From: Glandiceps talaboti
Taxonomy: Eukaryota > Hemichordata > Enteropneusta > Spengelidae
Assembly: GCF_964340395.1 (NCBI RefSeq)
Contig: NC_135552.1
Coordinates: 21,295,681 to 21,359,680, forward strand
Reading direction: 5' to 3'
Length of the DNA: 64,000 nt
In this document: one piece after another, positions 55,001 to 59,572 of the stretch
How the letters are laid out: the number at the start of each line of letters is the position of its first letter
Numbering within the stretch: position 1 is the stretch's first letter
Translations under genes and position numbers: made by a program
Notes under the pieces: model-generated
Database searches by the model: none
What the model saw: the letters and a program-made list of their open reading frames with translations, nothing else
Told to the model about the DNA's origin: nothing

Positions 55001-58000
55001 TCAACTCAACTTTTGTTAAATGTGAGAGAACATGTTCGAATTACACGTATGTATACATGCAAGGCTGTAAATCCAGCCTGAGTCTTATCATACAGAATTC
55101 CATAAAACATATGGAGTCATTAGGGAATACTGGATTAGCCGTTTAAACTCTTCAACAGGTCATATTCTGATGACCGAATTCCTAATGCTGATGTTGCAGA
55201 GTTCAAATAATATGGTAATTTTTTTAAAACATTGACAGAAAGTATTCCAACACCATGAACATGTATCCACTTGCACTTTTCGTTCTAGTTTGATCGATCT
55301 GAGGCTACTATGCATTATTGACGATGGGTTTTCAATATCGTAAGTCTCCAATGCTAGATTTTGCTCTTGTGCGTATATCCCACTTTACAGAGTACTTTTG
55401 TCTGGCATGTGCACAACTGTGTACGGTATAAAAGGGACTTCGTCTTCGTGGAGGACATTGTCTTGTATGTATTAGAATAGGAACAGGGATCATGCATGAA
55501 GGACTGTATTCATTGAAAATTGCCTAAAAGTCCACCACCGCACGAAGATAATTTCGGTGTAGCATTTGTAACGAACGAAACCATCTATATGAGTGTATAC
55601 AATCACAGTTATACTTCCATGCTCTGTGATAGAATGATATTGTTGCAAAAAAGGCTTGTTTTCCTTGCAGTGTATTTGTCATTTGGTGGAGAGAGAGAAA
55701 ACACTGCGTGCAGTAACACTCTTGCATAATCAAAATACGAATATGTGTACTGTAAATGTATAGATGTGGTGCTTCATTACGTATCTCATCATGACTGTCT
55801 CTTCAGTGAATATGTATGTATCGACTCTGTGGTGTTCAAACCATTACATTCTGATGACATTGAGACTAATGACGACAGTTCTGACGACTTAATTATATAG
55901 TGAGAATACAAACACCACCTACTAGTAGTTTGTGTGTGTCTTCAGACACGGTACAACAAGTCCATTCATACAGAATGTAAAACACTACAAATTAATTAAC
56001 TACATGCTGGTTACATGCTGGTAATAGGTACTAGCAACACAAACATTTATGTGTGGCTACCCTCTTACGTTGTCTAGCCAATCCCCATTTCTGGACATAT
56101 AATACCCCAGTCTGAGGTAATACGTAGTGTCTGGTCTGCCTAACCACCTCGACCATAGGGACACGTAATCTTACTTTGAAGGTTGCTTTCTTTGTTTAAG
56201 AATTATTAGTCTGGATTAAAATAATATTTACCATACTGTATACAATACCATGTAGATTAAAAAGTATATTAATTGGTAAATATTATGATAGGAAGTAAAT
56301 GAATATGTAATAAGCGAAATATTCCATATCTCTTTGGTCTTGACAGGGGTTATATCAACACTCGTACTCCCACTACGGTAGAGTCTGGAAACATTTAAGA
56401 TTTGACTATTGTCTCCCCACAGCCTTTGGAAAGACGAAGGTTATGGGGAAACGATAGTCAAAATCCCACACGACCTGACTCTAGGCTAGGAAACTTATTC
56501 AGTTCAAGACAATTTTGTAGGGCTTCCTTACTTTTTAGAAGAGCATGCGTACAAAGCTACATTGCAGATAGCTCTGGGTATGTGTGTTACGAGGACCCCA
56601 AGGTGGGGATGGAAAGGGGACTTGACGAAGTAAACTCGCCAAAAAAAACAAGAATATCAAAACTGATGTAAGCGATTAAGTATGATAGACTGACATCAAG
56701 TACGCATATATTGGTCTTTATGTCTTTCACTAACATATCATCGCGACATACTACACGTTCTATAATTTTTGAGCGTGTAACAGACATGTGTTTGATTGAG
56801 AATATATCTCTAGTGATACCCTTTTAAGTTTTATTGCAGTCAAATGCATGCCCATAATGATATTACACCAGACGTGCATTGATCCCTGGAAATGGAGAAA
56901 CACCGGAGATAGGCTCACATTTTTTGCGATCACATCACGCACGGCAAATTGAATTCATCGACTTCCTGCCAGACCGTTTCACTATAAATGTTGAGAATCT
57001 GTGGTTTGTGCATAAAAGGTGAACCGCAAATATTGACATGCACGTGTATTTACATGTAAATACATAGGAACCAATTTGTGGTCACCACGAAGGGGAACAA
57101 TCGTAATTTCCTTCGACTGTAATTCCAATTTTTTTCATATATCAATTTACTTCTCAAATGTCCTTGGTCAGTAGTCGGTTACCTTGTGTAGACCAGCGTG
57201 AAAGGGGAAAAATAACGAGACCCAAACGACAAAAACTGGTAATCCATTTAATCAGTATAAAATGGCCATAATTGTCATGAGTTAAAATGCGCACCCATAA
57301 AATGTATCGTATACCAATACTTGTCGTAGTACGTGTGATTCTTGGAGCCGGAGACATTCCAAGACATGCAACTTTCTTCACTTCTCACACTTTTCGTGAA
57401 CTGTCAAATATACAGTATGAATTCCGGACTGCAATGATGTTTGGTTGGTTGCGGGTTCATACCCCTATGCTCATTCTAATGATTCTCTTGAAGGCCTTTG
57501 GGTTACGTGTTGTATTGTTTGCTAGTTGTAAATATTTGGACGTGTCACCACACCTCGCATAGCACCAAGAGACAGTACCCCGGTTTTACTTTGTTATGCA
57601 ACATGTGTCAATACAGGCACGGCGGATGGACGTCACTGGTTCCGAAAACTAATTCTGACCATGGATATCTCCTTCAAAAGAGCGGGAAGTGGAGTTCCTA
57701 TTCTGTCATCATTGCCATTTGTGGTGAAACAAATACGAAACTTTACAATTTTTTCTTCTTCAATTAATCAACGGATTAGACTTGTACACACACACTTATT
57801 ACACTATTGGAATGTAACAATCGTGTACCATGGTGCTGTAGGCCTGTATTTTCTCTATAGAGATGATTACACATGCATATCCAGACGGTGTCGCCACTTT
57901 TCAAACACAAGCATAACAATAAGTTAGACCTATACATACACACGATATGATGTCCAAGACTGCTGTTTTACCAGCTCATGGTATCACGACTCAGTGGTTT

Positions 58001-59081
58001 CATTTTGATATCATCAATGCACAGAACACTGACATTTAATACATCGTATTTTTTCCTCATGGATCCAAATAGATGCAATGCACTTTAACTAGTAATGTCA
58101 TTAATGTAATATTGTGTTTTATAGTTTATAAGGCAGCCATATGTCACACCACTTCCCACATCTAGGCTTAGGCATGTCTCGTTGCCATGGTGACAATATC
58201 TCATCTTTGCCAACAAGTCCGACAGATTATCGGAGATGATTTGTCTGTTTTACAAGAGTGGAGAGGAGATATTTTTGATAGCCGACGAGGTGTGTAATGG
58301 TACGAAAGACGATTGTTTCTGGTATAATTGTAAAGTCTAACACGTACTGTTTTGTTGTTGTTGTTGTTTTTTTGCTCAGACGCCCAAGATGTCGAGCCTA
58401 TCAACGTAATAAAATGTCATGATAATTTATTACCTGTCGAAAATACTATTTGCACCAATTAATATTCACGTCATTAAATGCTTAAAACATTAGCCACGAT
58501 CTTACAACGATGCATACTAACAAGACCCCTCCGCGTTCATTCTGATCTAGCTAGTACTTAAATTTGGTGTCAGCCGCTGAATGATGAGTTATGTTATGCA
58601 ATATGTGCAGAAAGAAGTTTTACCCTGTTGACACATATGTGCAAGGTATAACATGTATATGAATAAGAATGAGTTCTCGTAAAAAATATTGATTGCAGAG
58701 CTAAGACACTGCGCCAAAGCTGGAAAACTGGTACAAAATGCCAGGACAACATGGAAGAAACCCGGAGAAGAACATGGAAGAAACCCGGGGAAGAAAACTA
58801 TGTTGGCATCCTATTTAGCTCACCAACTGTTGGCTGACATAGGCTGGACTTTGTAGATATAGAGATATACATATATAAACTAGTCGACAAAAGAAAACAT
58901 AAACATTCGAATAAACTTACCAGTTCGTACCGTCATACCTATGGACCGAGACACCAAAACCAAACATACTATTGTCTGGTCCTGAACGTACCACCGGTGA
59001 AAGCACATCAATGTTGAAAGCTCGAACAACAGCTCCCAGCGTATACAAAATCCAAAGCAACGAATATTCCTTGTGTATCAT
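1572..59081 (-). CDS. Integrin alpha subunit, I-domain-less, alpha4/alpha9-like; exons 1-18, 3' end outside window
   Basis: Eighteen exons join in phase into 603 codons (1809 nt) without a stop: 58921-59081, 54675-54802, 51443-51549, 46225-46348, 40221-40282, 37257-37305, 36374-36457, 31335-31423, 28201-28307, 25724-25826, 21128-21230, 17632-17729, 16826-16916, 14864-14909, 9466-9573, 8556-8611, 3252-3409, 1572-1706. All junctions are GT..AG. Integrin alphas pair with a beta subunit at the cell surface and bind matrix or cell ligands. Visible here: signal peptide, seven FG-GAP blades, Ca2+ loops in blades 4-7, and a thigh domain starting at SRPVI. No I domain sits between blades 2 and 3. Cysteine pairs expected from the family are present (78/88, 134/154, 170/184, 476/487, 493/549). 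GSCQAG, an extra Cys296 in SALCVTD, the run DNAVLIRSRPVI and PPLDLHPVL resemble vertebrate alpha4/alpha9; the blade 4 Ca2+ loop resembles alphaV/alpha5. Full family length is about 1000-1050 residues, so roughly 400 are missing. The family is certain, the subtype is inference. Confidence 0.95.
1707..3251. other. Integrin intron 17
   Basis: No gene seen. It contains dispersed repeat A copy 1 and a C10 run near 2897. Short open frames on both strands look random. Confidence 0.7.
1870..2035 (+). repeat. Dispersed repeat family A, copy 1
   Basis: It shares with the copies at 5640, 8185 and 26850 the core GGCAGARCTATAGAAA, followed by TTGRTYCWGAA-like sequence and, about 90 bp later, CTAATGCAGAACA. 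No open reading frame; it looks like a small non-autonomous element. Confidence 0.6.
3252..3409 (-). CDS. Integrin alpha exon 17: thigh domain core
   Basis: Residues 506-558, 158 nt. It encodes DLELTYVLDTLIPLQKRVSF through ARDWCRGGNMVLLK. It aligns with the thigh strands around the alphaV segment that starts KLNFQVELLLD. Cys549 closes the second thigh disulfide. The acceptor is TGACAG. The donor GTACAG is less usual than the others, but Lys558 followed by exon 18 keeps the frame and the alignment. Confidence 0.9.
3671..3883. repeat. Tandem duplication, about 111 bp, two copies
   Basis: GAAACTTACAATATTTTGTA starts both copies (3671 and 3782); both continue through TTGTTGTTCGTTAGGTGCAT to CATTTCACTACACAATT. 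Copy 2 lacks about 9 bp. A stub of a third copy begins at 3884. Confidence 0.85.
5640..5790 (+). repeat. Dispersed repeat family A, copy 2
   Basis: The core GGCAGAGCTATAGAAACAAG is followed by TTGGTCCTGAA and AAAACACTAATGTGAAGACC, colinear with copy 3 at 8185. Confidence 0.65.
8185..8345 (+). repeat. Dispersed repeat family A, copy 3
   Basis: The core GGTAGAGCTATAGAAAAACC is followed by TTGGTTCAGAACAAA and AACACTAATGCAAGAACCTG. It lies 200 bp downstream of exon 16 in transcript order. Confidence 0.65.
8556..8611 (-). CDS. Integrin alpha exon 16: thigh domain
   Basis: Residues 487-506, 56 nt. It encodes CFALTTCLRYTGVNVPASI. The C-(x5)-C-x-x-(Y/F)-x-G-x-x-V-P pattern is the thigh signature, closest to alpha9 (T-T-C-F). 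Cys493 is expected to pair with Cys549. The acceptor is TTTCAG and the donor GTGAGT; it enters in phase 2 and leaves in phase 1. Confidence 0.92.
8612..9465. other. Integrin intron 15
   Basis: No gene seen. Two copies of a 45-50 bp repeat beginning AATATGGCCTAATTATC lie at about 9229-9313. Confidence 0.7.
9466..9573 (-). CDS. Integrin alpha exon 15: start of thigh domain
   Basis: Residues 451-487. It encodes SRPVINIEADVNVNPELIDL and TCARGSDDTPVAC; S/A-R-P-V-I is the fixed propeller-to-thigh junction of integrin alphas. Cys476 and Cys487 form the first thigh disulfide; Cys487 is created across the splice (TG|C). The acceptor is TTCTAG and the donor GTGAGT, sitting in a (TGAG)n run. The exon is 108 nt, phase 2 on both sides. 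Confidence 0.93.
10469..10500. promoter_or_regulatory. Two AGGTCR-TGACCT palindromes, 20 bp apart
   Basis: AGGTCGTGACCT at 10469-10480 and AGGTCATGACCT at 10489-10500. The second is the perfect zero-spaced inverted repeat of the nuclear receptor half-site AGGTCA. Centres are 20 bp apart, about two helical turns. Function is inferred only from the motif. Confidence 0.4.
10865..11225 (+). repeat. Paired dispersed repeat B, copy 1
   Basis: It aligns over about 360 bp with 15785-16125: CAACTGGAA.., a CAATAWATCCA/TATCCAATCAAAT stretch, AAATCAGCGCCCCA, TACAATGTCTAATTATT and TGGTTGTCTGATMG follow in the same order. No reading frame. Confidence 0.7.
13027..13205. repeat. T-rich tandem array, about 70 bp, three copies
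   Basis: TTTGTCTATTTCTAGTCTG, TTTGTCTATTTCTAGGTTG and TTTGTCTATTATTTCTAATT recur at about 70 bp spacing, separated by T-runs and ATGAYAATAT. Confidence 0.7.
14864..14909 (-). CDS. Integrin alpha exon 14: blade 7 GAP-like motif microexon
   Basis: Residues 436-451, 46 nt. It encodes DILVGAYSSDNAVLIR, the end of the propeller. The degenerate GAY in place of GAP is usual for blade 7, and S-D-(S/N)-A-V-L matches alpha4. The acceptor is TTACAG and the donor GTAAGT; it enters in phase 1 and leaves in phase 2. Confidence 0.92.
14930..15300. repeat. Diverged tandem array, about 125 bp, three copies
   Basis: GCATGTGAGTTTACGTTCAA, GTACATGAGTTTATGTTATC and GATCACAAGTTTATGTTACT begin units at about 14933, 15053 and 15181, each followed by ACCAARCATY. 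A fourth related start lies at 15659. Confidence 0.55.
15785..16125 (+). repeat. Paired dispersed repeat B, copy 2
   Basis: Colinear with 10865-11225 (see that entry); shared words include AAATCAGCACCCCA, TACAATGTCTAATTATT and TTGGTTGTCTGATAG. Confidence 0.7.
16826..16916 (-). CDS. Integrin alpha exon 13: blade 7 FG motif and Ca2+ loop
   Basis: Residues 406-435. It encodes NLRTFGSSLAGGLDMDNNQY, the seventh repeat. The loop DMDNNQYPD (428-436) has Asn at the fifth position, as in alphaV (DIDKNGYPD). The acceptor is TGTAG with a weak pyrimidine tract and the donor is GTAATT; phases fit on both sides. Confidence 0.93.
16917..17631. other. Integrin intron 12
   Basis: The shortest intron (715 bp). 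Its main content is the nested hairpin block at 17118-17272. Confidence 0.7.
17118..17272. repeat. Nested hairpins and direct repeats
   Basis: Stem 1: 17118-17139 against 17147-17168, 22 bp with one mismatch, 7 nt loop. Stem 2: GTTGAGCTTAGT at 17170-17181 against ACTAAGCTCAAC at 17191-17202, perfect, 9 nt loop. The right-hand words AAGCTCAACT and TATACAAGTGACTTA then recur as direct repeats up to 17272. Confidence 0.8.
17632..17729 (-). CDS. Integrin alpha exon 12: blade 6 GAP motif
   Basis: Residues 373-405. It encodes DIAVGAPYYGEDKKGAVFIY followed by HGSRNGIRTQISQ, matching the blade 6 outer strands of all integrin alphas (GEDKKGxVxIxxG). The acceptor is AATCAG and the donor GTAAAA; it enters in phase 1 and leaves in phase 0. 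Confidence 0.95.
19549..19880. repeat. Diverged tandem array, about 130-145 bp, 2.5 copies
   Basis: TTTCCAGGGAATGGGGGAAA, TTTCTAGGGAACTAGGGAAA and TTTCTAGAGACTACTAGGGA begin the units. Copies 1 and 2 share AATCCTGTGYMATACA, TTGGGAAT, AATGGACTTG and GTGGTAGCAAG. Confidence 0.75.
20173..20265. mobile_element. Hairpin element, TAGYCTRG family, with 8 bp flanking repeat
   Basis: Arms 20173-20210 and 20225-20263 are inverted copies sharing the core TATACATTGG. The outer end reads AGTCTAGAGG on one side and TAGCCTTGAGG on the other. TTGTTCAA lies on both sides (20165-20172 and 20266-20273), an 8 bp apparent target duplication. About 93 bp, non-coding. Confidence 0.65.
21128..21230 (-). CDS. Integrin alpha exon 11: blade 6 FG motif and Ca2+ loop
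   Basis: Residues 339-372. It encodes YGFGEPDRLIG, then SGARFGTAVVAIGDVNQDGY, the sixth FG-GAP repeat with Ca2+ loop DVNQDGYND (365-373). The acceptor is TTCCAG and the donor GTAAGT; it leaves in phase 1. Confidence 0.95.
22770..22980. repeat. Small diverged tandem array, about 85 bp
   Basis: TTATCAATTCCATTAAAATC, TTTATCTATGTCACTCACAT and TTTATCAATTTCATCAAAAT mark unit starts; the first two are followed by TAAAGTAAACTTT and ACATTCTGAAAA. Confidence 0.6.
23622..24402. repeat. Tandem duplication, each copy = 150 bp unique part + (GACA/ATAC/GATA)n
   Basis: Copy 1 (23622-24068) and copy 2 (24069-24402) start with the same unique block (AACCAAAATTGGATTTTC, then CTCAGTCTGCACCTGC, TTCAGTTTACCGTCACACGA, TTATCCTTCTATGTATGCCA). 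Each then runs into GA-rich and GACA microsatellite and ends CGAATGTGA. Copy 1 also has (ATAC)n and (CGTA)n blocks; copy 2 has (GATA)n. Confidence 0.9.
25724..25826 (-). CDS. Integrin alpha exon 10: blade 5 GAP motif
   Basis: Residues 304-338. It encodes GQDDVIVGAPYFTEKEIG and then WEAGRVYVFYQDAN, completing the blade 5 Ca2+ loop and its outer strand. The acceptor is CTGCAG and the donor GTGAGT; it enters in phase 2 and leaves in phase 0. Confidence 0.95.
26710..26850 (-). repeat. Dispersed repeat family A, copy 4 (inverted)
   Basis: On the minus strand: TTTATTGTCTGACAGAGAGA, TATAGAAAAGGTTGGTCCAG and AACAAAATAATGGTCCTA, colinear with copy 3 at 8185. It is the only copy found in this orientation. 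Confidence 0.6.
27480..27940 (-). mobile_element. tRNA-derived SINE with conserved central domain
   Basis: The minus strand from about 27940 has a tRNA-like head: TGAATGGTTAGAGTGG resembles an A box and GGTTTGAGCC a B box. Then comes a central part with CCTTGGGCAAGATTGAACC, CAGTCAACCCAGCTGTATAA and CCTGGTAGGACAGAAGTTG, and a 3' part with GGAGCATACAATCC-type sequence (as seen on plus) and GTGCCTTGCTTGAG. The central words match a SINE core I recall as widespread in animals. No protein. Confidence 0.75.
28201..28307 (-). CDS. Integrin alpha exon 9: blade 5 FG motif and start of Ca2+ loop
   Basis: Residues 269-304. It encodes VRIYDAG.. then GEQLGSYFGSALCVTDIDND. Cys296 follows the FG motif; alphaV and alpha5 have Ala there, whereas alpha4 and alpha9 have Cys. 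The Ca2+ loop DIDNDGQDD (299-307) is split by the phase 2 intron after the two bases of Gly304. The acceptor is TTTCAG and the donor GTAAGT. Confidence 0.95.
30519..31145. repeat. Degenerate tandem array, about 150-200 bp, four units
   Basis: Unit cores recur as CTAACCTGGTCTATCATTCT, ATAATCTGGTCTGCCAATCT, ATGACCTGGATCTACACCAC and ATAATCTGGTCTGCCAATAT, each followed by a T/C-rich tract and TTCAAGTTAAG-like or TTCAAATTAATG-like sequence. Preceding words (GCTCAGGTAGAT, GCTCAGGTTGAA, AGCAGGTTACAA) are also shared. Confidence 0.65.
30795..30859. repeat. 25 bp tandem repeat, 2.6 copies
   Basis: GATTCTAACTCTGGGTGTGA starts at 30795 and 30820; a partial copy starts at 30845. Copies 1 and 2 differ by one base. 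Confidence 0.9.
31335..31423 (-). CDS. Integrin alpha exon 8: blade 4 with Ca2+ loop
   Basis: Residues 239-268. It encodes YAVAVGDFTHDSEDDYAVGV and PRGNDLKGM. The DxTxDxExD loop (Asp246, Thr248, Asp250, Glu252, Asp254) is a usable Ca2+ site like that of alphaV and alpha5. Vertebrate alpha4 and alpha9 have lost this loop, so its presence beside otherwise alpha4/alpha9-like blades is notable. The acceptor is TTCCAG and the donor GTAAGT. Confidence 0.95.
33648..33714. repeat. Direct repeat, 25 bp, two copies 42 bp apart
   Basis: AAGTCCCCGTGTTATGAACA at 33648 and AAGTCCCTGTGTTATAAACA at 33690, both continuing GGTAT. Confidence 0.85.
33967..34131. repeat. Tandem array, about 42 bp, four copies
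   Basis: GATGTACATAAGCAACAATG, then two units starting TATGTACATATTTGTTG and carrying AATAATATTTTCAGATGTTG, then GATGTACATATTTGTTCCAA. The outer units are more diverged. Confidence 0.8.
34276..34357. repeat. Tandem duplication, 40-42 bp, two copies
   Basis: TCTCTGCCAAAATTATC begins both copies; copy 2 lacks two bases before AGAGACTTTTGT. Both end in TATTACTA or CATTACTA. Confidence 0.9.
36374..36457 (-). CDS. Integrin alpha exon 7: blade 3-4 linker, symmetric cassette
   Basis: Residues 211-239. It encodes the linker GQIYAEGLLYTESRF.. ending in an acidic stretch PEGPEEDDNSYAG that reaches the blade 4 SYxGY motif. It is 84 nt with phase 1 on both sides, so skipping or swapping keeps the frame. 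This is the same place where Drosophila PS2 and vertebrate alpha6/alpha7 use alternative segments. The linker is about 14 residues shorter than in human alphaV. The acceptor is TTACAG and the donor GTAAAG. Confidence 0.93.
36458..37256. other. Integrin intron 6
   Basis: A short intron dominated by the pentanucleotide array at 36588-36811; no gene seen. Confidence 0.7.
36588..36811. repeat. Evolving pentanucleotide array
   Basis: About 45 units of five bases change along the array: GTGAT, then GTATT, TAGTG, GTGCT or GTCCT, and finally GTACT. The 5 bp register is mostly kept while the unit sequence drifts, with a few slips (for example TACTACTG near 36793). Confidence 0.85.
37257..37305 (-). 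CDS. Integrin alpha exon 6: blade 3 GAP motif microexon
   Basis: Residues 195-211, 49 nt. It encodes DKSFLLIGAPGSYYWQG, a textbook integrin blade 3 end (I-G-A-P-G-S-x-Y-W-x-G). The acceptor is TTTCAG and the donor GTATGG; it enters in phase 0 and leaves in phase 1. The exon is short but cannot be dropped: both neighbours fit only through it. Confidence 0.93.
37583..37662. mobile_element. Hairpin element, TAGYCTRG family, 80 bp
   Basis: Both ends start TAGCCTGGAATCCATGCAGA (one per strand) and are identical for 21 bp; inner arms with TTTAAGTTTT also pair. I found no convincing flanking duplication. Confidence 0.75.
37848..37951. mobile_element. Hairpin element, TAGYCTRG family, with flanking direct repeat
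   Basis: The right end on the minus strand reads TAGTCTAGAATCCAGGCGAA; the left end reads TGGCCTGG, a 7 bp insertion, then ATCCATGCGAATG. Inner arms around TTTCCCCC/GGGGAAAT pair. TGTAAAACATG lies on both sides (37840-37850, 37952-37962), which suggests a target duplication of 8 to 11 bp. Confidence 0.7.
40221..40282 (-). CDS. Integrin alpha exon 5: blade 3 entry (GSCQAG)
   Basis: Residues 174-194, only 62 nt. It encodes SEWGWYALGSCQAGMSADIT. The G-S-C-Q-A-G string is nearly the same as in vertebrate alpha4 and alpha9, and the T-K ending matches the laminin and alpha4/alpha9 branches. The acidic DIDAD run found here in alphaV, which helps contact the Arg of RGD, is absent; only Glu175 remains. 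The acceptor is TACAG and the donor GTAAGT. Confidence 0.93.
40454..40492. repeat. T26-G13 homopolymer junction
   Basis: Twenty-six T (40454-40479) run straight into thirteen G (40480-40492). Run length may include sequencing error. Confidence 0.8.
42702..42748. repeat. Perfect 20 bp hairpin
   Basis: ACTCTCACTTCATGAAAATT (42702-42721) and its exact reverse complement (42729-42748) enclose the loop GACGATG. Nothing around it looks like a terminator or a pre-miRNA flank. Confidence 0.9.
42981..43061. mobile_element. Compact 81 bp relative of the 49 kb element
   Basis: It starts TAGTCTAGTTCCTATACAAT, has one 46 bp unit ending ACACCTCCACTCAC, and passes directly into TTTAGTTAGACACCAAGTTG and ..CCACACTA. 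The same left and right ends bound the 0.5 kb element at 49069-49576, so this looks like an internal-deletion form. Confidence 0.75.
44656..44714. repeat. Hairpin with CCACCAATGTTGGTGG core
   Basis: Arms 44656-44685 and 44687-44714 pair around a perfect 14-16 bp core; outer parts (AGGTAAACC / GGGTAAACCT) pair imperfectly. Confidence 0.7.
45740..45835 (+). mobile_element. SINE fragment: central domain only
   Basis: TTGGGCAGGATTTGAACCAC, CCCAGTCAACCCAAATGTAC and GGACCTGATAGGACAGAGG follow each other exactly as in the minus-strand SINE at 27480-27940. No tRNA-like head is visible, so it is truncated. Confidence 0.7.
46225..46348 (-). CDS. Integrin alpha exon 4: blade 2 second half, two disulfide cysteines
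   Basis: Residues 133-173. It starts ACAPRYVYF, the Cys-Ala-Pro version of the GAP motif typical of blade 2, followed by RRREPVGVCY and the SPCKRS segment. Cys134/Cys154 should pair, and Cys170 pairs with Cys184 in the next exon. The acceptor is TTTCAG and the donor GTAAGT; it enters in phase 0 and leaves in phase 1. Confidence 0.95.
46929..47097. mobile_element. Miniature inverted-repeat element, about 170 bp
   Basis: Arms 46942-46972 and 47056-47086 are 31 bp inverted copies (GTTATTCYCCAATATTTTTC, then TTYRTTCAGCC) with three mismatches. Weaker pairing extends outward to AGTATA at both tips. The ends differ from the TAGYCTRG family, so it is a second family. No clear target duplication. 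Confidence 0.7.
47200..47274. repeat. 21 bp tandem repeat, 3.6 copies
   Basis: GTCATGACATAGATGTGTGT and variants start at 47200, 47221, 47242 and 47263. Copies alternate GACATAG and GACGTAG. Because 21 is a multiple of three, several frames stay open here; I do not think it codes. Confidence 0.9.
49069..49576. mobile_element. TAGYCTRG-family element with internal 46 bp array and 9 bp flanking repeat
   Basis: GTAATACTT flanks it on both sides (49060-49068 and 49577-49585). Inside, the left end reads AAAGTCTAGTTCC and the right end, on the minus strand, TAGTCTGGTTGCC. From 49071 the left end is amplified as four tandem units of 44-46 bp (to 49252), each AGTCTAGTTCCTAYAYGGTA..CACCTCCAYTCAC. No transposase frame is present, so it is non-autonomous. 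An 8-9 bp duplication fits the hAT superfamily. Confidence 0.8.
51443..51549 (-). CDS. Integrin alpha exon 3: blade 2 FG motif
   Basis: Residues 97-132. It contains EEKSNQWFGATVKSSGDNGE, the conserved N-Q-W-F-G-A-(S/T)-V core of blade 2. The acceptor is TTTGCAG and the donor GTAAGC; it enters in phase 1 and leaves in phase 0 after Val132. A LINE 3' tail with an (AATA)n run ends only about 55 bp upstream of its acceptor. It is the first exon inside the CpG-depleted compartment. Confidence 0.95.
51605..51915 (-). mobile_element. LINE (non-LTR retrotransposon) 3' end, degraded
   Basis: On the minus strand a short frame reads HRYTSRLAHKRFSYLASKC, reminiscent of the end of LINE reverse transcriptases (R-x-F-S-Y-x-x-x-K), but it soon degenerates. 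An AT-rich 3' UTR follows, then GGGATGCAATAAATAAATAA, a typical LINE tail of (AATA)n at 51606-51632. Both the family and the protein match are judged by eye. Confidence 0.45.
52041..52082. repeat. (GTT)14 microsatellite
   Basis: An uninterrupted GTT run. It coincides with the step in CpG density described in the findings. Confidence 0.95.
52652..52667. promoter_or_regulatory. Perfect palindrome with two facing CCAAT boxes
   Basis: GCCAATCGCGATTGGC, 16 bp, contains CCAAT on both strands, the NF-Y core. It lies in a CpG-rich stretch about 300 bp from the YY1/CRE cluster. Confidence 0.5.
52958..53003 (+). promoter_or_regulatory. YY1 motif with two CRE palindromes (candidate promoter)
   Basis: AAGATGGCGGC at 52958-52968 is the full YY1 consensus; TGACGTCA follows at 52973-52980 and again at 52996-53003. 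This combination is typical of TATA-less promoters. It lies in intron 2, 1.4 kb upstream of exon 3. The ATG inside the YY1 motif opens only four codons, so it is not a start codon. Confidence 0.5.
53819..53865. repeat. (CATT)n microsatellite
   Basis: A run of about 11 CATT units, preceded by two copies of TTCACATTGAATTCATT. Confidence 0.9.
54675..54802 (-). CDS. Integrin alpha exon 2: end of blade 1, first disulfide
   Basis: Residues 54-97. It completes Trp54 and continues LLVGAPRAQTAQPNVVRGG, the second half of the first FG-GAP repeat, then the disulfide pair Cys78/Cys88 and the QIPFDTSG segment that leads into blade 2. The acceptor is CGCAG and the donor GTATGT; it enters in phase 2 and leaves in phase 1. 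It sits in the CpG-rich part of the gene, unlike all later exons. Confidence 0.95.
54803..58920. other. Integrin intron 1
   Basis: CpG-rich, 4.1 kb. It contains a hairpin element (56379-56490). Several overlapping plus-strand frames of 88-91 codons at 57287-57927 show no family motif and look like chance. Confidence 0.65.
56379..56490. mobile_element. Hairpin element, probable TAGYCTRG family
   Basis: GATTTGACTATTGTCTCCCC near 56399 pairs with GGGGAAACGATAGTCAAAAT ending near 56464. Outer ends read TAGAGTCTGGAAAC and, on the minus strand, TAGCCTAGAGTCAGG. No target duplication found. Confidence 0.6.
58921..59081 (-). CDS. Integrin alpha exon 1: start codon, signal peptide, start of blade 1
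   Basis: ATG at 59079-59081 opens a typical signal peptide (MIHKEYSLLWILYTLG..), about 21 residues, cut before FNIDV, the usual start of mature integrin alphas. Residues 30-54 carry the blade 1 opening, with SGPDNSMFGFGVSV matching the S-G-P-x-G-S-x-F-G-F pattern. The donor is GTAAGT at 58920-58915; the exon ends in phase 2 (TG of Trp54). The start is chosen because the signal peptide and mature N terminus fit the family length exactly. No clear acceptor lies just upstream, so the exon probably continues into 5' UTR. Confidence 0.95.
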
Positions 59082-59239
59082 TGTGTCCGCGAAAAAATTC
59101 CAAAACAGAGTTTTGAGTTAAACAACTTCAGCACTGTGTTATCCTATGTGTACTGTGTTTTAAACGCGATAGTCTATCTGACGCGAGCGATACCATATGA
59201 TTTGGGTAAGACTAGTCGAATGAATGAGACACTCTATCG

Positions 59240-59572
59240 TTATCGTACTATCGCGGGCCAGTGGGCGGCAACATGTTGACATATATGGAAATCATTCCGA
59301 TACTTCACGGGTAACTTACTTCCTGTTACTACTCCCTTAGCTACACACAGTTGATTCGTTACGCTTTGTTCACACCATACACGCTCACCACTCTTAACAA
59401 AGCAACGACTTCGCAATAGTAACTTAGGTGGTCTTTCGTCTTTGTTGGCATTCATTCGTGGGGTAACCAAAAGGGGTGACACATTCGGGATGGGAGCGTC
59501 CAGTGGAAGGTCGAAAGTTAAATGACCACCTTCCGCTGGACTCGTATTTTTGAATAAACATGCGTATTTCAA
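59240..59572 (-). other. Open frame of 110 codons upstream of the integrin start
   Basis: It runs in the same direction as the integrin and ends 158 bp before its ATG. The peptide (MKYACLFKNTSPAEGG..) has no motif I recognise, no signal peptide and no membrane segment. A chance frame or an upstream ORF in a long 5' UTR are both possible. I do not call it a gene. Confidence 0.15.

Noticed and set aside
57287-57927. Three overlapping plus-strand frames of 88-91 codons in intron 1
   Set aside because: No motif, no splice logic, overlapping in different frames; expected by chance in this length of DNA.
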